Assembly (NCBI RefSeq): GCF_003053745.1
Contig: NZ_QAYE01000001.1
Location: 248,001 to 312,000 of the forward strand
Source: Sphingomonas faeni
GTDB lineage: Bacteria > Pseudomonadota > Alphaproteobacteria > Sphingomonadales > Sphingomonadaceae
DNA: 64,000 bases
Reading direction: 5' to 3'
The translations under genes were made by a program, and so were the position numbers. The notes under the pieces are model-generated. The model worked only from the letters and a program-made list of their open reading frames with translations, ran no database searches and was not told where the DNA came from. Numbering within the stretch: position 1 is the first letter of the stretch; each line of letters opens with the position of its first letter. This document shows positions 25,688-34,406 of this stretch, one piece after another.

Positions 25688-25800
25688 TCCCCCCTCCCTG
25701 GAAGGGAGGGGCCGGGGGTGGGTCGGCTTCCGCATTCTCCGAACGCGCGTGACTCAAGCCGGCCTACCCACCCCAACCCCTCCCCTCCAGGGAGGGGGGC
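25688..25800. repeat. inverted repeat (CTCCCTGGAAGGGAGG type)
   Basis: CCCTCCCTGGAAGGGAGGGG plus CGGGGGTGGGTCGG are inverted in CCTACCCACCCC and CCCCTCCAGGGAGGGG. It lies between the convergent phzF-like and UVR-motif genes. Sister copies are at 22175, 28466, 55499 and 59465. Confidence 0.88.
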
Positions 25801-25809
25801 AAAGAAGTG

Positions 25810-26058
25810 CTACCGCTTGCGCCCCTTGGTCATCGGATCGGGCTTTTTCGGTTTCACCCAGCCGGGCGGCGGCGTCATCCGCTGCTGGCTGGTGCCTAGC
25901 CCCATGGCCCCCGGCTGTTGGCGCGTCAGCCCGGCGGTGTCCGCCACCTCACCACCGCCGCGCAGCACGCTGATCTGATCGCGCAACTTGCCCGCGGTTT
26001 CGAAGTCCATCGCCGCGGCGGCGGTTTCCATCTGGCGGCGAAGATCTTCGATATCCAT
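25810..26058 (-). CDS. small UvrB/UvrC-motif protein
   Basis: This 82-residue protein starts with a UVR motif (IEDLRRQMETAAAAMDFETA and KLRDQISVLRG, residues 3-33), the helical hairpin by which UvrB and UvrC interact. The rest is Gly/Pro-rich and ends in a basic PMTKGRKR. It lies 14 bp after mnmA on the same strand. Stand-alone UVR proteins are known in other bacteria as partners of Clp or kinase systems; no such link is visible here. Confidence 0.78.
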   Translation of the reverse strand: MDIEDLRRQMETAAAAMDFETAGKLRDQISVLRGGGEVADTAGLTRQQPGAMGLGTSQQRMTPPPGWVKPKKPDPMTKGRKR

Positions 26059-26072
26059 CCGCGCTCAACGCG

Positions 26073-27194
26073 TCAGGCGGCGACCAGTGCCGCTTCGGTG
26101 TCCGCGATCCAGCCGCCGCCGAGCACGCGCTCGCCCGCATAGAGCACCGCGGCCTGGCCCGGTGCGACGCCGTATTCGGGCGCATCGAACACCACGCGGT
26201 CGCCGACCAGACGGGCAGGGACAGGTTTCGCCATCGACCGCACCTTGGCGGTCAGCGGTCCGGCGAAGTCGCCGCCCAACCAGTTGATGTCGGTCATCCG
26301 CGCCGCCTCGACCGCGAGCGCGCGACGGGGGCCGACGACGACTCGCTTCGTCTCAGGCTCGACCCGCACGACATAAAGCGGCTCCGGACTCCCCCCGATC
26401 TCCAACCCGCGGCGCTGGCCGACGGTGAAGTGGATCAGCCCGCGATGTTCGCCGAGCTTTGCGCCACCGAGATCGACGATGTCGCCTGCCGTTTCCGCCG
26501 CTTCGGGGCGCAATTTTTTGACGAGGCCAGCGTAATCGCCGTCGGGAACGAAGCAGATGTCCTGGCTGTCCGGCTTGGCCGCGACGCCGAGGCCGAGTTC
26601 GGCGGCGATCTCGCGGACGCGCGCCTTGGGTAGGCCGCCGAGCGGAAAGCGCAGATAATCGAGCTGCGTCTGCGTGGTCGCGAACAGGAAATAGCTCTGG
26701 TCGCGCGCGGGATCGGCACCGCGGTGGAGTTCGGCGCCATCCACCCCCTCGACCCGGCGGACGTAATGCCCGGTCGCGAGGCAGTCCGCGCCGAGATCGC
26801 GCGCGAGCTTCAGCAGGTCGGTGAACTTCGGCCCCATGTTGCACTGGACGCACGGGATCGGCGTGCGACCGGCGAGATACTCGTCGGCGAACTTGTCGAC
26901 CACCTGCTCGCGAAAACTCGTTTCGTGATCGAACACGTAATGCGCGATGCCGAGTCGGTCGCAGACCGCGCGCGCATCGCGGATATCGCGGCCCGCACAG
27001 CACGAGCCTGCGCGGCCGACCGTCTCGCCGTGATCGTAGAGCTGGAGCGTCACGCCGATCGTCTCCGCGCCGGTGGCGTGCGCGAGCGCGGCGACGACCG
27101 AGCTGTCGACGCCGCCCGACATCGCCACGACGATGCGCTTCCCGGCCATGCTGCCGTCGGCAGTGGCCCCGAGCTGAAAATCGGTCTGATCCAT
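26073..27194 (-). CDS. mnmA: tRNA-specific 2-thiouridylase
   Basis: This 373-residue enzyme adds sulphur to U34 of Lys, Glu and Gln tRNAs. The PP-loop SGGVDSS is at 26-32. The catalytic Cys is in PCVQCN (about Cys118), and the second, disulphide-forming Cys is in [13 protein letters not shown]. The N-terminus is about 15 residues longer than in E. coli; an internal ATG at MAGKRIVV is possible. Downstream is the UVR-motif gene, only 14 bp away. Confidence 0.95.
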   Translation of the reverse strand: MDQTDFQLGATADGSMAGKRIVVAMSGGVDSSVVAALAHATGAETIGVTLQLYDHGETVGRAGSCCAGRDIRDARAVCDRLGIAHYVFDHETSFREQVVDKFADEYLAGRTPIPCVQCNMGPKFTDLLKLARDLGADCLATGHYVRRVEGVDGAELHRGADPARDQSYFLFATTQTQLDYLRFPLGGLPKARVREIAAELGLGVAAKPDSQDICFVPDGDYAGLVKKLRPEAAETAGDIVDLGGAKLGEHRGLIHFTVGQRRGLEIGGSPEPLYVVRVEPETKRVVVGPRRALAVEAARMTDINWLGGDFAGPLTAKVRSMAKPVPARLVGDRVVFDAPEYGVAPGQAAVLYAGERVLGGGWIADTEAALVAA

Positions 27195-27389
27195 GCGGCG
27201 CTACATAAGCGCGGCGGCACCGCGTTGCAAAAAGATGCGTCGATTAACCTGGATTAGGCCGAAGCGAGGGAAAAATGCGACCGACGCAAGCTGCGGCGCA
27301 ACAATTCGAGCACTTAGCGATGGGTGTTTTACGCAGTCTTCATCCCCTTGGCCTAGACAGGGGCTTCCGAGAATGAAGCGAGTGACCCG

Positions 27390-27617
27390 TTGGACCTGAG
27401 TTTTCCCCGTTTCGATCGCGACGCAGAGGTCACCGTTCTTCCGGGTGACCTGGCCGTTCTGATCGTCGGTATCGCCGCCCGACAGGCAGCGAGCCCGACA
27501 GCGGCGGTGCAGGCGGGATTTGCTCGCGCCACGATCGATCCGAAGTTGTTTGCGCCACTCCACGGTGCGTTCAACGGGCCGATGGCTGCGGCGTTGACCC
27601 GTTGGAAGGAGGAATGA
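27390..27617 (+). CDS. hypothetical protein upstream of sciP, 75 aa
   Basis: An open frame of 75 codons begins at a TTG (MDLSFPRFDRDAEVTVLPGD) and ends about 100 bp before sciP. It contains a weakly hydrophobic AVLIVGIAARQAA stretch and a C-terminal RWKEE. There is no ATG or GTG in frame and no strong RBS. It is kept because codon use resembles its neighbours and because it fills the promoter-proximal gap, but it may be spurious. Confidence 0.35.
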   Translation: MDLSFPRFDRDAEVTVLPGDLAVLIVGIAARQAASPTAAVQAGFARATIDPKLFAPLHGAFNGPMAAALTRWKEE

Positions 27618-27720
27618 AGATGCTGTTTACCGCGGCGTTTCAGCCGATCTTCAAGACCTGCGATTACAGGTCGTGTGTGCGTATCGAGAGGGGGCCCCCC
27701 GCCCCGATCAGAGGTTTCAA

Positions 27721-28020
27721 ATGATCGAGAACCAGAAAATCCGTCCCGGCAAGGTCATCGGGCCATTGGGCGAGCAGCTGACGCTGGACAGCCTGCCACC
27801 GCCCAGCACCACGCGCTGGGTCGTGCGGCGCAAGGCCGAAGTCGTTGCTGCGGTGAATGGCGGACTGCTGAGCGTCGACGATGTGTGCGCGCGCTACGGC
27901 CTGACGGTCGAGGAGTTCGCCGGATGGCAGCGAGCGATCGATCGGTCGGGAATGCCCGGACTGCGCGTGACGCGAATTCAGCACTATAAGTCATTGTACG
28001 AGCGCCAACAAAAGTATTGA
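27721..28020 (+). CDS. sciP: CtrA inhibitor SciP-like (DUF1153) protein
   Basis: This 99-residue helix-turn-helix protein of the DUF1153 family has LPPPSTTRWVVRRKAEVVAAV with the conserved TRWVVRRKAEVV (about 30-41), then the GLLSVDDVCARYGLTVEEFAGWQ recognition region. In Caulobacter SciP binds CtrA and promoters to block CtrA-activated transcription in G1. The family is restricted to Alphaproteobacteria, which supports the host assignment. The RBS is AGAGG about eight bases before the ATG. The C-terminus is slightly longer than in Caulobacter. Confidence 0.9.
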   Translation: MIENQKIRPGKVIGPLGEQLTLDSLPPPSTTRWVVRRKAEVVAAVNGGLLSVDDVCARYGLTVEEFAGWQRAIDRSGMPGLRVTRIQHYKSLYERQQKY

Positions 28021-28043
28021 GGGGCAAAACTCAAAACGCGAGC

Positions 28044-28069
28044 GGAACAAAAAACGCCGTTCGCACGTC
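28044..28069 (+). promoter_or_regulatory. EcfG-like promoter candidate for the GlsB/YeaQ gene
   Basis: GGAAC (28044-28048), 17 nt, then CGTC (28066-28069), one mismatch from GGAAC-N16/17-CGTT. It lies about 45 nt before the ATG of a stress-family membrane protein, a typical EcfG target type. Confidence 0.45.
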
Positions 28070-28113
28070 TTTCCGCCATCGCCCGGATACGGGTTCAACG
28101 GAGGGAAAACATC

Positions 28114-28371
28114 ATGGGTCTCATTCTTTGGCTGATCATCGGCGGCGTCATCGGCTGGATCGCTAGCATGATCATGCGCACCGACGCGCAGCAGGGCATC
28201 TTCCTGAACATCATCGTCGGCATCGTCGGCGCGTTCATCGGTGGCCTCATCCTGTCGGGTGGCTCGATCAACAACGCACCGCTCACGCTGACCTCGTTCA
28301 TCGTGTCGCTGCTGGGCGCCATTGTCCTGCTCGCGATCGTGAACCTCGTGCGTCGCGGTAGCGTCCGCTAA
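28114..28371 (+). CDS. GlsB/YeaQ/YmgE family stress-response membrane protein
   Basis: This 85-residue protein has three hydrophobic segments: LILWLIIGGVIGWIASMIM, IFLNIIVGIVGAFIGGLIL and LTSFIVSLLGAIVLLAIVNL. Conserved glycines include the GGVIGW and GIVGAFIGG patterns of the transglycosylase-associated/GlsB family. Expression of such proteins is commonly stress-linked, and the molecular role is unknown. The RBS GGAGGG is well placed. A strong terminator follows. Confidence 0.9.
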   Translation: MGLILWLIIGGVIGWIASMIMRTDAQQGIFLNIIVGIVGAFIGGLILSGGSINNAPLTLTSFIVSLLGAIVLLAIVNLVRRGSVR

Positions 28372-28395
28372 GAGTTCGCATCGTCACGCGAAGAT

Positions 28396-28430
28396 AAAGG
28401 GCCGTCCGGGCGACCGGGCGGCCCTTTTTT
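28396..28430 (+). terminator. intrinsic terminator after the GlsB/YeaQ gene
   Basis: A 9-bp perfect stem AAAGGGCCG/CGGCCCTTT with a 14-nt loop runs straight into a tract of six T. Confidence 0.9.
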
Positions 28431-28465
28431 CGATGTGCCCGAGCATGCGGGCCAATTCCGACGGT

Positions 28466-28575
28466 CTCCCCTCCCTGGAAGGGAGGGGGCGGGGGTGGGT
28501 CGGTTCCCTGTGTCGAAACGTCGCGGCACAAACGAGCCTACCCACCCCCAACCCCTCCCTTGCCAGGGAGGGGGG
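28466..28575. repeat. inverted repeat (CTCCCTGGAAGGGAGG type)
   Basis: CTCCCCTCCCTGGAAGGGAG and GGGGGTGGGTCGG are inverted in CCTACCCACCCCC and CCTCCCTTGCCAGGGAGGGG. It lies between the GlsB terminator and the convergent SIMPL gene. Confidence 0.88.
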
Positions 28576-28585
28576 CAACGAAGGG

Positions 28586-29326
28586 TCAGTTCAGCAGGAA
28601 GCGTACTGACAGCGTGACCGTCACGTCCTTCTCGCCCGGTGCGATCTGCGTGCTGTCCTTGGCCATCGACGCGCGCGCCATCATGAACACCGGTTGTGCC
28701 GGACCACCCGCATCCTGGCCCGATTCGGCGATCGAGACGATCCGCGACACCCGCAGCCCCGCCGCCTTGGCGTAGAGATCGGCGCGGCGCTTCGCCTGCG
28801 CGATCGCATCCGTCCGAGCTTCGTCGAGCGCCGCGTCGGGCTTGTCGATCGACAGGTTCGGCCCGTCGATCTGGTTCGCACCCTCAGCCACCAGCGCGTC
28901 GAGGACCGTCCCCGACTTCCCGACGTCGCGGAAGCGGATCGAGACGGTGTTGGTCGCCTGGTACCCGGTGATCACTGGCGGCTGGTTGTCGGCGTAGCGA
29001 TATTGCGGGGCAAGCTGGACGTTCGAGGTGGCGATGTCGCGTGGCGCGACGCCTGCGCGCTTGAGCGAGGCCAGCACCTTCGCCATCCGCTGCGCATTGT
29101 CGGTGAGTGCAGCCGCCGCGGTCGTCGACTGGGATACGACGCCGGCGCGGATCGTCGCCAGATCGGGCACTCGAGTCGTCCGCCCCTCGGCGGTCACGTC
29201 CAGAACGGTCCCGGCGGCGGGCACCATGGGCTCGACGGTCGTCGGCGCGGCCTGGGCGTTGGCAGCGACGGCAGGCAAGCCGATCGCGACGGTAGCGAGG
29301 GCGCTCAGGAACGATGCTGTCTTCAT
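28586..29326 (-). CDS. periplasmic SIMPL (DUF541) domain protein
   Basis: This 246-residue protein has a signal peptide (cleavage near residue 26) and a SIMPL/DUF541 domain. Typical segments are DVTAEGRTTRVPDLATIRAGV cut into family blocks, NVQLAPQYRYADNQPPVITGYQATNTVSIRF, and DEARTDAIAQAKRRADLYAKAAG. The family forms oligomeric periplasmic or outer-membrane-associated proteins, with Brucella BP26 and E. coli YggE as examples; YggE lowers oxidative damage. No enzyme activity is known. It is divergent from the RND efflux operon. Confidence 0.88.
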   Translation of the reverse strand: MKTASFLSALATVAIGLPAVAANAQAAPTTVEPMVPAAGTVLDVTAEGRTTRVPDLATIRAGVVSQSTTAAAALTDNAQRMAKVLASLKRAGVAPRDIATSNVQLAPQYRYADNQPPVITGYQATNTVSIRFRDVGKSGTVLDALVAEGANQIDGPNLSIDKPDAALDEARTDAIAQAKRRADLYAKAAGLRVSRIVSIAESGQDAGGPAQPVFMMARASMAKDSTQIAPGEKDVTVTLSVRFLLN

Positions 29327-29533
29327 TGTTTATCTCCGGTGGGACACGGCCTGCCTGTCGTCCTACACAGTTCAACGCAAGCTGAACGGCATTGCGGATA
29401 GATCGGAATCGAAGCATGTCTGCGGTCCGCATGAGCCAAAGGGCTTGAGCGCGGTGACCTATTCATATAACACAGCCGGTGAATGGCGAAGCGGGTCGAG
29501 ACAAGACCGGTCGAAATTGGGATTGTGACGCGC

Positions 29534-30724
29534 ATGAACTACGAGACGAAGACCGTCGGCCAGATTGACGGTGGCGAGCACGAGGACCAGCTTGTCCTTC
29601 CCGATTACACCGCGCCGTCGCACCGCCGCCGCAACATCATCATCGCTATCGTCGTCGTGCTCGCGATCATCGGCGCCGTCTTCGCGTTCAAGGGCGGCAA
29701 GAAGGACGCCGCTGCCGGTCCGGTCGTCGAACAGGTGCCGACCGTCTCGGTCATGGTACCGGGGCGCAAGACCGTCGACCGCACGATTTCCGCGACCGGC
29801 ACGATCGCCGCGCGGCGCGAAATGCCGGTCGGCGTCGCAGGCGAGGGCGGGATGATCACGCGCGTGCTGGTCGAGCCGGGCCAGTGGGTCGCCGCGGGTC
29901 AGGTGCTCGCGACGGTCGATCGCTCGGTGCAGACCGAGACCGCCGCCTCGCTCGCCGCCTCGGTCAGCGTAGCCCGTTCCGACGAGACGATCGCGCAAGC
30001 CGAACTCGATCGCGCCAAGCAGCTCGTCGATCGCGGCTTCATCTCGAAGGCCGATCTCCAGCGCAAGGCCGCGACGCGCGACGCCGCCGCCGCGCGCGTG
30101 AAGGTGGCGCAGGCGACGCTCGGCGAGGCGCGCGCGCGCAACGGTCGTCTCGATATCCGTGCGCCCGCCGCCGGCCTCGTGCTGACGCGCGGCGTCGAAT
30201 CGGGTCAGGTCGTCGGCGCGGGTACCGGCGTGCTGTTCCGCATGGCCGCGGACGGCCAGATGGAAATGCGCGCACAGTTGAGCGAAGCTGATCTCGCCGG
30301 GCTCCACGCCGGCGCGCGCGCGACGGTCGTTCCGGTCGGCACGACTCAGGGCTTCCCGGGCCAGGTGTGGCAGGTTTCGCCGGTGATCGACCCGCAGAGC
30401 CGGCAGGGCATTGCGCGGATCGCGGTCGCCTATGACCCCGCGCTGCGGCCGGGCGGTTTCGCTGCGGCGACGATCGTCGGCGGTGCGACCCAGGCACCGC
30501 TGCTCCCTGATTCGGCGCTTCAGAGCGACGAGAAGGGTAGCTTCGTCTATATCATCGGCGCCGATAGCAAGGCGGTGCGCCGCGATATCAAGATCGGCCA
30601 GGTCTCCGACGCGGGCGTGACGATCCTCAGCGGACTCGACGGGACCGAGCGAGTAGTGTTGTCTGCAGGCGGGTTCCTGGCGCCCGGGCAGAAGGTGAAG
30701 CCGGTCACGAAGAAAGCGAGCTGA
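29534..30724 (+). CDS. RND efflux periplasmic adaptor (membrane fusion protein)
   Basis: This 396-residue protein has a short cytoplasmic N-terminus, one membrane anchor (about 37-52, NIIIAIVVVLAIIGAVF), then the biotinyl-lipoyl and alpha-hairpin region (AGEGGMITRVLVEPGQWVAAGQVLATVD; SKADLQRKAATRDAAAARV) and beta-barrel (DLAGLHAGARATVVPVG). It links the inner-membrane pump to an outer-membrane channel. The longer start at 29483 is possible. No outer-membrane factor gene is nearby, so a shared channel such as a TolC homologue elsewhere is implied. The pump gene starts 4 bp after its stop. Confidence 0.9.
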   Translation: MNYETKTVGQIDGGEHEDQLVLPDYTAPSHRRRNIIIAIVVVLAIIGAVFAFKGGKKDAAAGPVVEQVPTVSVMVPGRKTVDRTISATGTIAARREMPVGVAGEGGMITRVLVEPGQWVAAGQVLATVDRSVQTETAASLAASVSVARSDETIAQAELDRAKQLVDRGFISKADLQRKAATRDAAAARVKVAQATLGEARARNGRLDIRAPAAGLVLTRGVESGQVVGAGTGVLFRMAADGQMEMRAQLSEADLAGLHAGARATVVPVGTTQGFPGQVWQVSPVIDPQSRQGIARIAVAYDPALRPGGFAAATIVGGATQAPLLPDSALQSDEKGSFVYIIGADSKAVRRDIKIGQVSDAGVTILSGLDGTERVVLSAGGFLAPGQKVKPVTKKAS

Positions 30725-30728
30725 GCTC

Positions 30729-33700
30729 ATGAACTTTCGCAACATCTCGGCCTGGGCGATCCGCAACCCGGTGCCGCCGATCGTGCTGTTCATCGCGCTG
30801 ACCCTGGCGGGCATCGTCAGTTTCATGCGGATGGACGTAAACAACGATCCGGACATCGATTTCCCGATCGCGATCGTCGTTATCAACCAGCCGGGTGCTG
30901 CGCCGACCGAACTCGAAACGCAGGTCACGCAGCGCGTCGAGGCGGCGGTGCGTTCGCTCCAGGGCATCGACGAGATCACTTCGACCGTCACCGAGGGCCA
31001 GTCGCAGACCGTCGTCCAGCTCAGCATCGGCACGCCGATCGACCGCGCCGTCACCGACGTCCGCGACGCGATCGCGCAGATCCGCAGCGACCTGCCCGAG
31101 GGGATCCTCGAGCCGCAGGTGTTCCGCGCCAACACCACCGACAACGATCTCGCCAGCTATTCCGTGATCGCCAAGGACATGACGGTCGAACAGCTCAGCT
31201 GGTACATCGACAACAACGTCGCGAAGGAGTTGCTGTCGGTCCCGGGCATGGCCGCGGTCAACCGCAACGGCGGCGTCAGTCGCGAAATCCGCATCATCCT
31301 AGATCCGCTCAAGCTGCAAAGCCAGGGGCTCACCGCAAGCCAGGTCAACGCACAGCTCCGTCAGGTCAATCTGAACGCGGCGGGTGGTCGCGCAGAGATC
31401 GCCGGGTCCGAGCAGTCGGTCCGCGTGCTCGGCAACGCGAAGGACGCGGTCGCACTCGCGCAGACCCAGATCAGCGTCGGCAATGGCCGCACGGTACGAT
31501 TGGCCGACATCGCACAGGTCCGCGATCTCTACGCCGAACAACGCAGCCGTGCCGCGATCGACGGTCGCCAGACGATCAGTTTCGATTTCCAGCGCTCAAA
31601 GGGATCGTCCGACGTCACCGTCTTCAACGAGGCGGTGAAGAAGCTCGCGGCGATGGAAAAGCGCAATCCGAACGTGCATTTCGTGCTGCGCTCGAACAGC
31701 GTCAAATATACCGAGATGCAGTATGAGAGCGCGATCCACGCGATGATCGAGGGCGCGGTGCTCGCGGTGATCGTGGTGTTCCTGTTCCTGCGCGACTGGC
31801 GCGCTACGGTGATCTCGTCGCTGGCGATCCCGCTGTCGGCGATCCCGGCCTTCTGGTTCATGGATCTGCTCGGCTTCAACCTGAACCAGATGACGTTGCT
31901 CGCGCTCAGCCTCGTCGCGGGCGTGCTGGTCGACGACGCGATCGTCGAGATCGAGAACATCGTCCGGCACATGCGGATGGGCAAGTCCGCCTATCAGGCC
32001 TCGATCGACGCCGCCGACGAGATCGGTCTCGCCGTGCTGGCGACGACGATGGCGATCGTCGCGGTGTTCCTGCCGGTCGGCCTGATGCCGGGTATCTCGG
32101 GGCAGTTCTTCAAGAATTTCGGCCTGACGGTGGTCGCCTCGGTGCTGATGAGCCTCGCGGTCGCGCGTCTCGTCACGCCGATGCTCGCGGCGTATTTCCT
32201 CAAATCCGCCGGCCCCGCGGTGCATGGCGAGGGCGTCCTGATGGACGGCTATATGGCGACGCTGAAATGGACGCTGGAGACCGGCAAGGCGAAGGCCTCG
32301 GCGGCACGCGGCGGGTTCCACCGCTTGACCAGCCGCTTCCGCGATCACCGCTTCTGGGTGCTCGGGCTCGGCGTGTTCGCGTTCCTCATGACGATCGTTA
32401 TGTTCGCGGTGCTGCCGATGACGTTCCAGCCCGCGCAGGACAACGACACGTCGATGGCGGTGATCGACATGGTGCCGGGCACGACGCTCGCGCAGACCGA
32501 AGCGGTGGTGACGAAGGTCGCGGCGCTGATCGGATCGCAGCCTGACGTCCAGTCCGTCTATGCGCGCAGCGGTGCCAATGGCTCGGTCAATGCCGGCCGC
32601 GTCACCGCGACGCTCAAGGACGACCGCAAGATGAAGAGCACGGAGTTCGAGCGCAGCCTCGCACCCCAGCTCGCGGCGATCCCCGATGCGCGTGTCTCGT
32701 TCCGGTCGCAGAATGGCTGGGGCGGCAGCACGCGCGACATGAGCGTGACGCTGGGTGGCGACGATCCCAAGCTGCTCGACGCGACCGCGCAGGAGATCGT
32801 GACCGAGATGTCGCGGCTGCCGACGCTGGTTGCGCCGCGCGTTGCCGGCAACATGCAGCGCCCGGAAATCGTCATCAAGCCGCGCTTCGATCTTGCCGCC
32901 AATCTCGGCGTGACGACGCAGGCACTGTCGTCGGCGATCCGGATCGCGACGCTCGGCGACATCGACCAGAACTCGGCGCGCTTCTCGCTGTCCGATCGCC
33001 AGATTCCGATCCGCGTGGCGCTCGACCAGGGCGCACGCAGCGAGTTGTCGACGATCCAGAACCTGCCGGTCTCGACCGCCTCGGGTGGTTCGGTTCCGCT
33101 CAACCTAGTGGCGGAGATCACGCTCGGCTCAGGCCCGACCAAGATCGACCGCGTCAACCAGCAGCGTCAGCTGACGATCGGCGCCGATCTCGCGCCGGGT
33201 ATCGTCTCGGGCGTCGCGCAGAAGCAGATCGATGCGCTGCCGACGATGGCGAACCTGCCAACCGGCGTGAACAAACTCGTGCTGGGGCAGTCGAAGTTCC
33301 AGGCGGAGATGATCAACAACTTCATTCTGGCGGTGATCGCGGGGACGTTCCTGGTGTTCGCGGTGCTGGTGCTGCTGTACCGCCGGGCGCTGCCGCCGTT
33401 CGTCAACATGGGCTCGCTGTTGCTGGCGCCGCTGGGTGGGTTGATCGCGTTGTGGGCGACGGGCAATCCGGTATCGATGCCGGTGTTCATCGGCATCCTG
33501 ATGCTGCTGGGGATCGTCGCGAAGAACTCGATCCTGCTGATCGACTTCGCGCTGGAGGAGATGGGCAAGGGCGTCGACGTGTGGACCGCGGTGGTCGATG
33601 CCGGCCACAAGCGCGCGCAGCCGATCGTGATGACCACGGTGGCGATGGTCGCGGGCATGATCCCGACCGCGCTGTCGCTCGGCGGCGACGGATCGTGGCG

Positions 33701-33950
33701 CGCGCCGATGGGCATCGTCGTGATCGGCGGGCTCGTCCTGTCGACCATCCTGACGCTGTTGATCGTCCCCGCGGCGTTCAGCCTCGCGGTTGGGATCGAG
33801 CGGTATATCGGCCCACGCCTCGGCCGCAGCCTGCTCACCTATCGACCCGGCGACGACGGCAGCGAAGTGATCGGGCTCGCCGGACCGTCGGGTCCACGGC
33901 TCGGACCGGCAACCCCCAAGCTCGGCGATGGCACACAGCCAGCCGAGTGA
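30729..33950 (+). CDS. RND efflux pump inner-membrane permease (HAE1-like)
   Basis: This 1073-residue proton-driven transporter has 12 membrane segments in the usual 1+5, 1+5 arrangement split by two large periplasmic domains. It starts NISAWAIRNPVPPIVLFIAL. Segment 4 carries the paired acids of the proton relay (GVLVDDAIVEIENI), and a long loop near residues 505-545 joins the two halves. The second half has NMGSLLLAPLGGLIALW and GIVAKNSILLIDFALEEM. Substrates cannot be deduced; drugs, solvents or metabolites are all possible, though the family type is not that of heavy-metal pumps. Confidence 0.93.
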   Translation: MNFRNISAWAIRNPVPPIVLFIALTLAGIVSFMRMDVNNDPDIDFPIAIVVINQPGAAPTELETQVTQRVEAAVRSLQGIDEITSTVTEGQSQTVVQLSIGTPIDRAVTDVRDAIAQIRSDLPEGILEPQVFRANTTDNDLASYSVIAKDMTVEQLSWYIDNNVAKELLSVPGMAAVNRNGGVSREIRIILDPLKLQSQGLTASQVNAQLRQVNLNAAGGRAEIAGSEQSVRVLGNAKDAVALAQTQISVGNGRTVRLADIAQVRDLYAEQRSRAAIDGRQTISFDFQRSKGSSDVTVFNEAVKKLAAMEKRNPNVHFVLRSNSVKYTEMQYESAIHAMIEGAVLAVIVVFLFLRDWRATVISSLAIPLSAIPAFWFMDLLGFNLNQMTLLALSLVAGVLVDDAIVEIENIVRHMRMGKSAYQASIDAADEIGLAVLATTMAIVAVFLPVGLMPGISGQFFKNFGLTVVASVLMSLAVARLVTPMLAAYFLKSAGPAVHGEGVLMDGYMATLKWTLETGKAKASAARGGFHRLTSRFRDHRFWVLGLGVFAFLMTIVMFAVLPMTFQPAQDNDTSMAVIDMVPGTTLAQTEAVVTKVAALIGSQPDVQSVYARSGANGSVNAGRVTATLKDDRKMKSTEFERSLAPQLAAIPDARVSFRSQNGWGGSTRDMSVTLGGDDPKLLDATAQEIVTEMSRLPTLVAPRVAGNMQRPEIVIKPRFDLAANLGVTTQALSSAIRIATLGDIDQNSARFSLSDRQIPIRVALDQGARSELSTIQNLPVSTASGGSVPLNLVAEITLGSGPTKIDRVNQQRQLTIGADLAPGIVSGVAQKQIDALPTMANLPTGVNKLVLGQSKFQAEMINNFILAVIAGTFLVFAVLVLLYRRALPPFVNMGSLLLAPLGGLIALWATGNPVSMPVFIGILMLLGIVAKNSILLIDFALEEMGKGVDVWTAVVDAGHKRAQPIVMTTVAMVAGMIPTALSLGGDGSWRAPMGIVVIGGLVLSTILTLLIVPAAFSLAVGIERYIGPRLGRSLLTYRPGDDGSEVIGLAGPSGPRLGPATPKLGDGTQPAE

Positions 33951-34406
33951 CGCCATCGCACCCCTCGTGTTGAACGACGTCGTAGTTCCGCGCGATGGCG
34001 GGGCGTCGCGGAATACCGCACAACCGGCGCCTGCACGAGCCGTCGGGTCGAGCATGGGTCGGTTGAATGCGGGCCGGTCGAGCAAGGGCCAGTCGAGCGC
34101 GGGCCGGTCAAGAGCATCGTGCGCCGGCCTCGCCTCGACGAACGCAGCACGAACGTCACCAGCGCGAGCCGTATGGCCGAGCACGGGCGAGTCAAACACG
34201 CGGCGGTTGAGCGTGGGCCGGTCATGCCGGCATCGGTCGCAAGCCGGGTGGCAGTCGAGCGCGGACCGCTCGGGACCCAGCCAATCACACGCGGGGGTGG
34301 CCAAATTCCACCAGCCGAGCGCACCTGAATCGAGCGCTCGCCGGGCGAAAGCCGGATCGTCGGCGGCGGTCGTGAACTATCCCCGCGCTGGGGGATTGTT
34401 TCGGGC
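33951..34406. other. 456-bp region without a convincing gene
   Basis: Several frames are open here on both strands, but they have no RBS and no recognisable domain, and they translate the same 15-bp tandem repeat in different frames. The region holds that repeat (34042-34116), scattered degenerate copies of GGGCCGGTC near 34216 and GTCGAGCGCGG near 34254, and the upstream region of the DUF445 gene. Confidence 0.6.
34042..34116. repeat. 15-bp tandem repeat, five units
   Basis: Five consecutive 15-bp units follow the pattern GGCCGGTCGAGCANG (unit starts 34042, 34057, 34072, 34087, 34102) with a few substitutions each. A period of 15 keeps all frames open and yields pentapeptide-like translations, but no gene is supported. 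Confidence 0.75.
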
